Positions 1 through 5,152 of a stretch of DNA of 24,068 bases are shown in pieces; positions within the stretch are counted from its first letter, which is position 1; each line of letters opens with the position of its first letter. Where the stretch lies: IMG/VR virus record IMGVR_UViG_3300032050_000805, positions 1-24,068 of that record; one strand, written 5' to 3'. Both the position numbers and the translations under genes were made by a program. The notes beneath the pieces are model-generated. The model was given only the letters and a program-made list of their open reading frames with translations. It did no database searches and was not told where the DNA came from. The stretch comes from a virus.

Positions 1-146
1 AAAGGGCTAGGCTTGGCGTTCTTGTCCTTCTCAAACAAGGTGCGTTCCTTGATGTGCAGTACACATCCGTCCAGGAAGACCAAGTCTTCCCGATGTAGGC
101 AGATTTGACGGATGCCATTGCCGTAATTGAGGGTGGTGTTGTTCAT
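1..146 (-). CDS. Hypothetical protein, C-terminus beyond window
   Basis: An open frame runs from an ATG at 146-144 off the left edge, giving 48 complete codons with no stop. It begins MNNTTLNYGNGI and contains one short beta-like stretch around LVFLDGCVLHI. I do not recognise it. The start is supported by its position right after the stop of the upstream gene (175-177) and by an AAACCTCAAAACC leader resembling those of the other leftward genes. It is the most distal visible member of the leftward gene train, so its expression probably depends on upstream promoters. The protein is truncated by the window and not necessarily short. Confidence 0.6.
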   Translation of the reverse strand, partial: MNNTTLNYGNGIRQICLHREDLVFLDGCVLHIKERTLFEKDKNAKPSP

Positions 147-174
147 GGTTTTGAGGTTTAGAATCGGTTATTGG

Positions 175-402
175 TTAAATATGAATCATTTCGAGGGTTA
201 AACACATTTCAATGCTTTCGTTAGGGTAACGGCTCTTCAAGGCATCAATGAGTGCGTCGTTATCGTACCATTCTTCGTCATTTCGTTCAGACATAACAAT
301 TGGCTTTATGACTTCAACGACTTGATCGTGTGTTAGCGTGGTCACAATGATGAAGTTCTCTTCAGGGAAGGCTGTGGTGTTTACTACATAAATGTTTATC
401 AT
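175..402 (-). CDS. Small acidic hypothetical protein (75 aa)
   Basis: The 75-residue product has a hydrophobic beta-like N-terminus (MINIYVVNT, then FIIVTTL), an acidic centre (SERNDEEWYDND) and a predicted helix (ALIDALKSRY). This is a compact alpha/beta layout with no transmembrane segment or signal peptide. No family is recognised. The leader to the upstream gene is only 12 bases (403-414, AACCAAAAACCC on the coding strand), a variant of the AACCC-type start element of this arm. Its neighbours are similarly small acidic proteins, typical of phage early-region accessory genes that modulate host functions, but that role is inference from context only. Confidence 0.7.
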   Translation of the reverse strand: MINIYVVNTTAFPEENFIIVTTLTHDQVVEVIKPIVMSERNDEEWYDNDALIDALKSRYPNESIEMCLTLEMIHI

Positions 403-414
403 GGGTTTTTGGTT

Positions 415-624
415 TTAGATGTTTACTTCTTCTTCGGTTATATAATACTCTGATTCTACGTCGTATCCGTGTTCTTCATATTCTACGTTGAATGGCATAA
501 TCGGATCGTCCTGATTAATGCCTTCCTTGACTCTTTGTAATGCTTCGTCTTCGCTTTCTGCTTCGATATGGAAAAGTCGAATCATTATGATTGGCGTTTG
601 TTCAATGATGGTAAATCTTTTCAT
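415..624 (-). CDS. Small acidic hypothetical protein (69 aa)
   Basis: The 69-residue product starts MKRFTIIEQTPIIMIRLFHI, then has an acidic helical segment (EAESEDEALQRVKEG) and ends in an acidic tail (ITEEEVNI). The pattern of a beta strand followed by 'A-ES-EDEAL' is common in small ferredoxin-like or 'DpnD/PcfM-like' accessory proteins, where a strand is followed by a helix starting with an E-D-EA-L motif. I use that only as a structural hint. The leader is 11 bases (625-635, ACCTAAAACCT on the coding strand). The stop codon TAA is the start of the next downstream leader, in the context AACATCTAA, which is shared with two other genes of this arm. Confidence 0.7.
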   Translation of the reverse strand: MKRFTIIEQTPIIMIRLFHIEAESEDEALQRVKEGINQDDPIMPFNVEYEEHGYDVESEYYITEEEVNI

Positions 625-635
625 AGGTTTTAGGT

Positions 636-857
636 TTAGATGTTTGCTTCTACATAGGATGCGATTTCGTCTACCTGATCAGGCGTCAGTCCGTCAAGGC
701 AGTCTTCGTCGATGAATGCGTTAATCTCCAAGCTCCAATCGCTTGACTCAAAGGTGGCAGTGCCCGAGATTTCTCGTCCATCCCAATCGATGGACCATTC
801 GTAGTCCTTCCTTATTACTTCGGATGTCAAGTCTAGTTTTAAGTTCTGTGGTTTCAT
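636..857 (-). CDS. Small acidic hypothetical protein (73 aa)
   Basis: The 73-residue product has the segment YEWSIDWDGREISGTATFES, which reads as paired beta strands, followed by an acidic helical C-terminus (LTPDQVDEIASYVEANI). No catalytic motif, membrane segment or cysteine cluster is visible. The start has the full AACCC-type leader (858-878) and lies 18 bases after the stop of the gene upstream. It ends in AACATCTAA like the 415-624 and 2226-2618 genes. The 'WDG-E' segment is loosely reminiscent of a similar stretch (IEWDGEEL) in the DUF1281-like protein at 1640-2206. I could not decide whether that is homology or chance. Confidence 0.7.
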   Translation of the reverse strand: MKPQNLKLDLTSEVIRKDYEWSIDWDGREISGTATFESSDWSLEINAFIDEDCLDGLTPDQVDEIASYVEANI

Positions 858-860
858 TTG

Positions 861-878
861 ATAAGGGTTTAAGGGTTA
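861..878 (-). repeat. Start-associated element (copy at 636-857 gene)
   Basis: On the coding strand TAACCCTTAAACCCTTAT lies three bases before the ATG at 857 and begins with the TAA stop of the 876-1616 gene. It is the same element as at 2210-2228 with one T fewer. Confidence 0.8.
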
Positions 879-1616
879 GTGTACGTTGATGCTGACTGCT
901 TTCTTGCCCTTGCCCAGGATGCCCGAGCATAGGCCACACTTCTCGCAGGTGGACTTGTAGTTCGCCTCCTTGGAGGCAGGACACTGCACTCCCACGACGG
1001 GGTCATCTGACCCCTTGGCTAGGAACGATCGGAAACTTGACTGACCTGCAAGGTCGACCTCCGACTCGGTATGCACCGATGCCATGAACCAAGATGCAAA
1101 GGGCTTCGCCCAGTCTTTGGTCCACTGATGGGTGTAACCGGTCCACGTGGATGCCACACGGGCCATTTGGGAGACCAAGGTTGAATCCATTAGGCTCGGC
1201 TCACCATAGGTACCAAAGCGGACATATCGTCCCTCAGAGAGGCTGAGAATGCGTGTACGCTTGTCCTCGTTGAAGGGAGTGAGGTGTTCCCGCTTGATGC
1301 TACGCAGTTGGGATAGGAAGCCGGTGTACTGCTGATACTTGTGGGTGTAGCAGTCTCCCGTGCCGGAGTTAGCGGAGTAGGGGCAGTCCATGCAGTTGGA
1401 TGCATCGAGTGCGAAGAACTCCCGCATCTTTATCTTCCTCCCACAGTTGGCTATCTCCCACTGCTCGAGGGAGTAGGTGTTGGTTTGGATGATGGATGCG
1501 TTGGACTCGGTGATCTTCTCGTTGGAAGATGGAGCCAGGGCGATGACGAACAGGTTAGGTCCGTCGACGTAGACGACCTTCTCTTTGTGTCGTCGTGAGA
1601 TTTTGCGTGGTTTCAT
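876..1616 (-). CDS. Cysteine-rich phage/plasmid accessory protein (DUF7227-like)
   Basis: The 246-residue protein has eight cysteines that could form metal sites: C58; a CMDC cluster at 75-78 with C89; and a C-terminal group C212, C224, C227 and C230 in CPASKEAN...CEKCGLC. In the middle is a well-ordered segment RFGTYGEPSL (133-142), and WTGYTHQW at 158-165 is followed by a MASV stretch. I recall this combination from a family of uncharacterised phage and plasmid proteins (DUF7227-like). The family name is from memory and no function is known. A zinc- or Fe-S-binding role is inferred from cysteine spacing. The start is fixed by the AACCC leader at 1619-1636. It belongs to the leftward train between a DUF1281-like gene and small acidic genes. 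Confidence 0.75.
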   Translation of the reverse strand: MKPRKISRRHKEKVVYVDGPNLFVIALAPSSNEKITESNASIIQTNTYSLEQWEIANCGRKIKMREFFALDASNCMDCPYSANSGTGDCYTHKYQQYTGFLSQLRSIKREHLTPFNEDKRTRILSLSEGRYVRFGTYGEPSLMDSTLVSQMARVASTWTGYTHQWTKDWAKPFASWFMASVHTESEVDLAGQSSFRSFLAKGSDDPVVGVQCPASKEANYKSTCEKCGLCSGILGKGKKAVSINVH

Positions 1617-1618
1617 AC

Positions 1619-1636
1619 ATAAGGGTTTAAAGGGTT
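1619..1636 (-). repeat. Start-associated element (copy at 876-1616 gene)
   Basis: Coding strand AACCCTTTAAACCCTTAT ends two bases before the ATG at 1616. Here it lies three bases past the upstream stop codon (1640-1642) instead of including it. Confidence 0.8.
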
Positions 1637-1639
1637 GGT

Positions 1640-2206
1640 TTATTCGTTGTATATATCGATGATGTCTTGTCTATCTTCTTCGGATAGGAACGGGAATCGG
1701 TTCACGAAGTCTTCGGCGCTTAGCCCCTCCTCTTTAGCATTGTCCATCTGCCACTCCAATTCGCTCGTCATCCATTGGTCCGAGTCCATGGCATATACCC
1801 CTTCGTGGTAGTCCCACTCTTCTACATGCGTGGATAATTCCTCGCCATCCCATTCGATGGTGACCCTACCGGCGAAGTCGTTTCCGCATTCGCTATACTC
1901 CAACACTGCATTAACCTTGTACTTCTCGCACATATTCTTCACGAATGCTACGCAAGGGGACCAAGCGGTTTCGATGCTTAGGTTTAATTCGGTTTCTCCA
2001 TCCTCGTAAGATGTGTCTATCGGTCCGACATCCCACTTCGTCCCGTATTGGGAGCAGTTGTGGTTGTACCAGTCTTTCTCGTCAAAGGATGGATCTTTGC
2101 CGATGAGGGATTCGAATGAGTGTTCCTTTTGGAATCCTGCGTTGATTTGACGGATTGCATCCGCACTACCTGTAACGACGAGGTAGTTTGAGCACCAGTT
2201 TGGCAT
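1640..2206 (-). CDS. DUF1281/YubB ferredoxin-like protein
   Basis: The 188-residue product starts MPNWCSNYLVVTG, the characteristic opening of the DUF1281/YubB ferredoxin-like family found on plasmids and phages. It continues with YGTKWD (54-59), ETAWSPC (79-85) and a YSECGNDFAG stretch (104-113), also typical of that family. Function is unknown; the name refers to the fold, and no iron-sulfur cluster is implied. The reading frame stays open upstream to 2341, but the ATG at 2206-2204 is chosen because it begins the family motif and sits three bases after a perfect AACCC-type leader (2210-2228). The extra upstream codons translate that leader and the neighbouring gene and are not homologous. 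The C-terminus is acidic. Confidence 0.85.
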   Translation of the reverse strand: MPNWCSNYLVVTGSADAIRQINAGFQKEHSFESLIGKDPSFDEKDWYNHNCSQYGTKWDVGPIDTSYEDGETELNLSIETAWSPCVAFVKNMCEKYKVNAVLEYSECGNDFAGRVTIEWDGEELSTHVEEWDYHEGVYAMDSDQWMTSELEWQMDNAKEEGLSAEDFVNRFPFLSEEDRQDIIDIYNE

Positions 2207-2209
2207 GAG

Positions 2210-2228
2210 ATAAGGGTTTAAAGGGTTA
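2210..2228 (-). repeat. Start-associated element, perfect copy
   Basis: Coding strand TAACCCTTTAAACCCTTAT, three bases before the ATG of the DUF1281-like gene. Its first three bases are the stop codon of the 2226-2618 gene. It is identical to 2622-2640. Confidence 0.9.
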
Positions 2229-2618
2229 GATGTTGTTTTGTTGGCAGAAATTGTCGAAGTGGGCGTCCTCTTGGGCTTGGATGTGGTTGGACAGGTCTTT
2301 GTCCTCGATGTGGTCCTCGATGTCGTACTCGCCCTCCTCAATGAGTCTGAGGATGCTTAGTAGGGGCCTGATGGATATGTGCTTGAGTTCTCTAAATTCA
2401 GATTCTCCAAATGGTTCCATAACAAAGCACTGGCCGGTCATGTAGACCTCCTTGGTTTCCGAGTAGGTGTTTTCGTCTACGAAGTGGATGATTACATTGT
2501 GGTTGAGGACCACCCTATGGGCGTTATCCTTCTCGAGGATGTCTCGGATGGCATCAATGGCCTCCGTTTTCAGGACATCTAGCCTAAGGGCTAGTCGGTA
2601 TGCGAGGTCTCTGTTCAT
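2226..2618 (-). CDS. Hypothetical acidic protein (130 aa)
   Basis: The 130-residue product starts MNRDLAYRLALRLDVLKTEA, an amphipathic helix, continues with a beta-like section (RVVLNHNVIIHFVDE, then EVYMTGQCFVM) and ends in a very acidic helical tail (EEGEYDIEDHIEDKDLSNHI). No family is recognised. The frame is open further upstream to 2738, but the ATG at 2618-2616 directly follows the perfect leader element 2622-2640 and the upstream gene ends at 2638, so this start is preferred. The stop TAA (2228-2226) is the first three bases of the next leader element, in the AACATCTAA context shared with 415-624 and 636-857. Confidence 0.7.
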   Translation of the reverse strand: MNRDLAYRLALRLDVLKTEAIDAIRDILEKDNAHRVVLNHNVIIHFVDENTYSETKEVYMTGQCFVMEPFGESEFRELKHISIRPLLSILRLIEEGEYDIEDHIEDKDLSNHIQAQEDAHFDNFCQQNNI

Positions 2619-2621
2619 GAT

Positions 2622-2640
2622 ATAAGGGTTTAAAGGGTTA
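2622..2640 (-). repeat. Start-associated element, perfect copy
   Basis: Coding strand TAACCCTTTAAACCCTTAT, three bases before the ATG at 2618. Its first three bases are the stop codon of the GTG-start gene 2638-2856. Confidence 0.9.
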
Positions 2641-2856
2641 CATGCTGTTTTTTTGGCAGAATGCGCAACCGCGCACCTCATCGGGGTGTAGCATGACGGT
2701 AAATGTTTGTGTGCCATGGTCCATAGTAAATGTCTCAAAGGTTGCGAATACTACGCCTGAGTATTCATGGGCATAGAGGCCCTTAGAGCGATACCAAGCA
2801 ATGCAAAGGTTGATTTCTTCGGCGGTTGGGTTATGTGTTTTTACGGGTGTTTCCAC
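2638..2856 (-). CDS. Hypothetical protein with GTG start (72 aa)
   Basis: The open frame extends up to 3021, but that part overlaps the gene 2868-3293 on the same strand and reads as basic nonsense. The most upstream non-overlapping start is GTG at 2856-2854, 11 bases after that gene's stop and preceded by ACCCCAAACCC, a start-element variant. The resulting 72-residue product begins METPVKTHNPTAEEINLCIAWY, has a beta-like GVVFATFETFTM section and ends in CAFCQKNSM with a CxxC pair. No family is recognised. An annotation pipeline is likely to place this start too far upstream, so the GTG choice is worth noting. Confidence 0.65.
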   Translation of the reverse strand: METPVKTHNPTAEEINLCIAWYRSKGLYAHEYSGVVFATFETFTMDHGTQTFTVMLHPDEVRGCAFCQKNSM

Positions 2857-2867
2857 GGGTTTGGGGT

Positions 2868-3293
2868 TTATTGGTTGAGGTATTGGTTGTATTCTTCGAC
2901 TTCTGCTTCGAGGGTGCGGACCGCCTTGGCTACAAGGGATGCCGTTATACGCTTCACTCCGTACTCCTTGCGGAGTTTCTCCTTGGATACGAAGATGAAG
3001 CCTATTCGTCCGCTGTCCCATGGGCAGGAGAACGGCTTGGTTCTCAGGGCGATGACGCTATGCTCGAACATGTAGATAGGTAGGCAGACCGCTAGGTCGT
3101 GCACTTTCTCAAGGTATTTCTGCATTTCTCCCCATCCCGCGAAGTCTCTCTCATTGGGCTTGAAATGCCCCGGCAGATAGGGATTCTTGTCTCCTAGGTC
3201 GTACCTACGATGGTAGCAGACCATCGAGCCTAGGTTGTCGTCTTCCCTTGGGTTGCAAAGGACTTCTTCGGTTTCGTGCTGAATTTGATACAT
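2868..3293 (-). CDS. Conserved phage hypothetical protein with PFSCPWDSG motif
   Basis: The 141-residue protein contains MFEHSVIALRTKPFSCPWDSG (about 75-95) followed by IGFIFVSKEKLRKEYG. I recall this pattern, a histidine/serine stretch then PFSCPWDSG and GFI-V followed by a helix, from widespread uncharacterised phage proteins of tailed phages in many hosts. Function is unknown. The C-terminus (TASLVAKAVRTLEAEVEEYNQYL) is a likely amphipathic helix. The ATG at 3293-3291 follows leader element 3297-3312 by three bases. It lies in the leftward accessory train directly downstream of the RadC-like gene. Confidence 0.75.
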   Translation of the reverse strand: MYQIQHETEEVLCNPREDDNLGSMVCYHRRYDLGDKNPYLPGHFKPNERDFAGWGEMQKYLEKVHDLAVCLPIYMFEHSVIALRTKPFSCPWDSGRIGFIFVSKEKLRKEYGVKRITASLVAKAVRTLEAEVEEYNQYLNQ

Positions 3294-3296
3294 GAT

Positions 3297-3312
3297 ATAA
3301 GGGTTTAAAGGG
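3297..3312 (-). repeat. Start-associated element (copy at 2868-3293 gene)
   Basis: Coding strand CCCTTTAAACCCTTAT, three bases before the ATG at 3293. The flanking TAA of the perfect copies is changed to CCA, and the stop of the RadC-like gene lies 9 bases further on. Confidence 0.8.
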
Positions 3313-3321
3313 TGGATTTGG

Positions 3322-3771
3322 TTAGATTGTAGGCATGAGTCCTTCGTCCGCGAAGGACCTGTAATCGTTCTCCGTTAGGATGATGTGGTCGAGTACTCGA
3401 ATATCAAGGTAGCTTAGGGCGTACATTAGCTTTTTGGTCAGACCCCTGTCTACCTCAGACTCTTTGACGTTTCCGCTTGGATGGTTGTGTACCAAGATTA
3501 CGGCCGAGCAAAGGGAGTCCACTGCTAATTTACAAATGATTCGTGGGTCTACGACCGTTGCGGAGATTCCTCCCTGCGATATTTTAGCGTATTCGATGGT
3601 CCTGTTCGCCTGATTCATCATGATGATGAAAAAGGATTCATACAAGGTCAGGTCTTCGTGGTAGAATTGCCTGGCATAGGATTGAGCAATGTGCGAGGAT
3701 GTGATTTCGACCTGCTCAAAGGTAGATTCCTCGGCTACCGAGGTAATCTTGCGATGGGATGCGTACTTCAT
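3322..3771 (-). CDS. Free-standing RadC-like JAB/MPN domain protein
   Basis: The 149-residue protein carries the JAMM zinc motif H-x-H-x7-S-x2-D, seen as H95-N-H97 PSGNVKE S105 EV D108, with a candidate conserved glutamate at E45 (TLYESFFI). The VLVHNHPSG core is diagnostic of the RadC-like JAB family (PF04002). Host RadC is usually over 200 residues with an N-terminal helix-hairpin-helix region. That region is absent here, as in the short versions on Bacteroidota mobile elements and phages. The zinc-site residues look intact. The biochemical role of RadC-like proteins is unsettled (DNA repair and anti-restriction have both been proposed). The ATG at 3771-3769 has a partial leader (3774-3783). 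Two tiny membrane-peptide genes lie immediately upstream. Confidence 0.88.
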   Translation of the reverse strand: MKYASHRKITSVAEESTFEQVEITSSHIAQSYARQFYHEDLTLYESFFIIMMNQANRTIEYAKISQGGISATVVDPRIICKLAVDSLCSAVILVHNHPSGNVKESEVDRGLTKKLMYALSYLDIRVLDHIILTENDYRSFADEGLMPTI

Positions 3772-3773
3772 AC

Positions 3774-3783
3774 ATAAGGGTTT
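3774..3783 (-). repeat. Start-associated element, half copy (RadC-like gene)
   Basis: Coding strand AAACCCTTAT, two bases before the ATG at 3771. Only the start-proximal half of the element is kept; a separate TTAACCC occurs further upstream at 3802-3808. Confidence 0.65.
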
Positions 3784-3804
3784 CGTTGTTGAACATGTTG
3801 TGGG

Positions 3805-3909
3805 TTAAAATTTACGCTTGTCTTTTTTAGACGTGGTCAAGAATCGGACTATTGCCCTTGAACACAAGAGCGTACCGAGGAAGGTCAATAAAACGATGAG
3901 TGTTTCCAT
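3805..3909 (-). CDS. Small single-span membrane peptide (34 aa)
   Basis: This short gene runs from ATG 3909-3907 to TAA 3807-3805. The product METLIVLLTFLGTLL then CSRAIVRFLTT ends in a lysine-rich tail (KKDKRKF). That is one hydrophobic helix (about residues 4-24) with a cytoplasmic-type positive end. It lies 33 bases upstream of the RadC-like gene and 23 bases after the next small gene, on the same strand and in the same train, so it is likely real despite its length. Phage small membrane peptides include superinfection-exclusion, anti-holin and host-takeover factors, but nothing here selects among them. Confidence 0.5.
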   Translation of the reverse strand: METLIVLLTFLGTLLCSRAIVRFLTTSKKDKRKF

Positions 3910-3932
3910 GATGTGGTTTTTTTAGAGGGTTT

Positions 3933-4058
3933 TTAGGAAAAGATTAGAGCGAAGAGGAAACGTCCAAAGTAGCAGACGAACCAAAAGAAGGCAATGACTT
4001 TGACCCAAAGAGGGATAGATTGGTCATCACGAAGCGGAGTAGGGGAATTGTAACGCAT
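3933..4058 (-). CDS. Small membrane protein (41 aa)
   Basis: This short gene runs from ATG 4058-4056 to TAA 3935-3933. The product starts MRYNSPTPLRDDQSIPLW and then has an aromatic-rich hydrophobic helix (VKVIAFFWFVCYFGRFLFAL) reaching the C-terminus. A start-element fragment (4064-4072, CAACCCTTATAT on the coding strand) lies five bases upstream, which supports translation. It is the first gene of the leftward train after the terminator at 4164-4186, so it may head its own transcript. No family is recognised. The topology suggests one membrane span with a charged cytoplasmic N-terminus. Confidence 0.55.
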   Translation of the reverse strand: MRYNSPTPLRDDQSIPLWVKVIAFFWFVCYFGRFLFALIFS

Positions 4059-4067
4059 GAGATATAA

Positions 4068-4163
4068 GGGTTGAAGTGAAGGCACCCGTGCGGGGATGCC
4101 GAATGAATGAAGCCGTGCGGGGATGCCGCACGACAGATAGTGAACGATAGTGATAGTGAAGAC
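4068..4163 (-). promoter_or_regulatory. Repeat-rich leader between terminator and small membrane gene
   Basis: The stretch contains two exact copies of CCGTGCGGGGATGCCG (4086-4101 and 4113-4128, 27 bases apart). The second forms a perfect 7-bp hairpin, CGTGCGG/CCGCACG (4114-4132, 5-base loop). Three copies of GATAGTGA (TCACTATC in the transcribed direction) follow at 4136-4143, 4146-4153 and 4152-4159. No clear Bacteroidetes -7 box is visible. It probably controls the leftward train downstream, as a promoter/operator or a structured 5' leader. That is inference from position. Confidence 0.4.
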
Positions 4164-4186
4164 AAAAAAAAGGGCCGAAGCCCTTT
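4164..4186 (-). terminator. Intrinsic terminator after the 304-aa gene
   Basis: On the minus strand a 7-bp stem AAAGGGC/GCCCTTT (4186-4180 paired with 4175-4169) closes a TTCG tetraloop and is followed by five or more T residues (4168-4164). It starts four bases after the stop of the 4191-5105 gene, so transcription of that gene probably ends here and the small-gene train is transcribed at least partly from a separate start. Confidence 0.85.
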
Positions 4187-4190
4187 CTTG

Positions 4191-5105
4191 TTATCCCAAC
4201 ATCGCCTCCCGAATTTTATCTTCAAGTGCAATTCCCGAGGCTTGACTATCTTTTATCTTTTGTATTTTCTTATTCTTTACGGCCTTTTGTCCTGCTTCGA
4301 TTAATTCAGCGTCCGTCTTTAATATTGGAGCGGTTATTTTTTCGGCTGTTTCGTTCTCTACTTTGCGAACGCAATTTAAGATAATATTAAAGGCCTTTTC
4401 AAGGTCTGAATAACGGGCCGAACATAGAACGACGGGATTAATGTTGTCCGTACTAATTATCTTTAACTGAATATCCTCACTAATTAGGCCGTTCAAAGAT
4501 ACTTTGCTAATAGTAAAGGCCGAATTCCTCAAATTTGCTACGGCTTCGGCTTCGGCTTGTTCCCTTGCTTGTTCCTTTTCAGCTTCGGCTTCGGCCTTTT
4601 GCTGTTCCTTTTGTTTCTTTGCTTCGGCCTTTTCTTGTTCCTTTGCAAGGGATGAACGATAGATATCTAATCCGTTTAAATAGTCCGTAAAGGCTTGAAT
4701 CCCGTAAATAGGCCTTTTGCCGTTTGCAATAACCGAACGATTCAAGGCCTTAAATGTGTCAATATCCCGTCCGTCCTTTTCGGCCTTAGTGTAGGCTTTT
4801 TCAAGGTCTAAATATTTTCGAGTCATCCCGTACGAATAACCTACAAGGTCCGCAAACTTTTCTACATTCGGCCGTTTATCTTTGTCTAGTTTGTCGGTTA
4901 ATGTTTTGGCCTTCGCAATTAGTACGGCTTGTTTTAATGTGCCGTCTAAAATCGTTTCCGCTCCCGTTCGGGCCGTTTCCGATTCAGCGTTCCTCAAATT
5001 AGCCAATTCACTAACGATAACAGCAAATTGCTCGTTATCGGCGATGGTACAAAGTGTTAACGCGTTAACACTTTCTGCGGTGGTGGTGGTGGCGGTGGTG
5101 GTCAT
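4191..5105 (-). CDS. Helical coiled-coil protein beside the origin (304 aa)
   Basis: The product has a threonine-rich N-terminus (MTTTATTTTA) coded by an ACC trinucleotide run. It then has a mainly helical region with a possible helix-turn-helix (VEKFADLVGYSYGMTRKYLD, 81-100), a long charged coiled coil (about 152-190, KEQEKAEAKK repeats of K/E/A/Q) and a mixed C-terminal domain (198-304). The ATG at 5105 is preferred over the in-frame 5153 because a start element lies at 5109-5128 and the candidate promoter is at 5153-5160. As the first leftward gene next to an iteron region, it could be a partition, copy-control or repressor-type DNA-binding protein. No family is recognised, so this is inference. 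It has its own terminator. Confidence 0.7.
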   Translation of the reverse strand: MTTTATTTTAESVNALTLCTIADNEQFAVIVSELANLRNAESETARTGAETILDGTLKQAVLIAKAKTLTDKLDKDKRPNVEKFADLVGYSYGMTRKYLDLEKAYTKAEKDGRDIDTFKALNRSVIANGKRPIYGIQAFTDYLNGLDIYRSSLAKEQEKAEAKKQKEQQKAEAEAEKEQAREQAEAEAVANLRNSAFTISKVSLNGLISEDIQLKIISTDNINPVVLCSARYSDLEKAFNIILNCVRKVENETAEKITAPILKTDAELIEAGQKAVKNKKIQKIKDSQASGIALEDKIREAMLG

Positions 5106-5108
5106 GGT

Positions 5109-5128
5109 ATAAGGTATAAAAGGGTTAA
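5109..5128 (-). repeat. Start-associated element, divergent copy
   Basis: The coding strand reads TTAACCCTTTTATACCTTAT, three bases before the ATG of the 304-aa gene. The second AACCC is altered to ATACC, but length, flanks and distance to the start are kept. Confidence 0.65.
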
Positions 5129-5152
5129 ATTCGGGCTCATTCCCGAACAACA

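Noticed and set aside
2207-2341. Upstream extension of the DUF1281-like gene to 2341
   Set aside because: The family's MPNWC start falls at 2206 immediately after the start element; the extra 45 codons read the neighbouring gene out of frame.
2619-2738. Upstream extension of the 130-aa gene to 2738
   Set aside because: It would overlap the 2638-2856 gene by 100 bases and translate the leader element.
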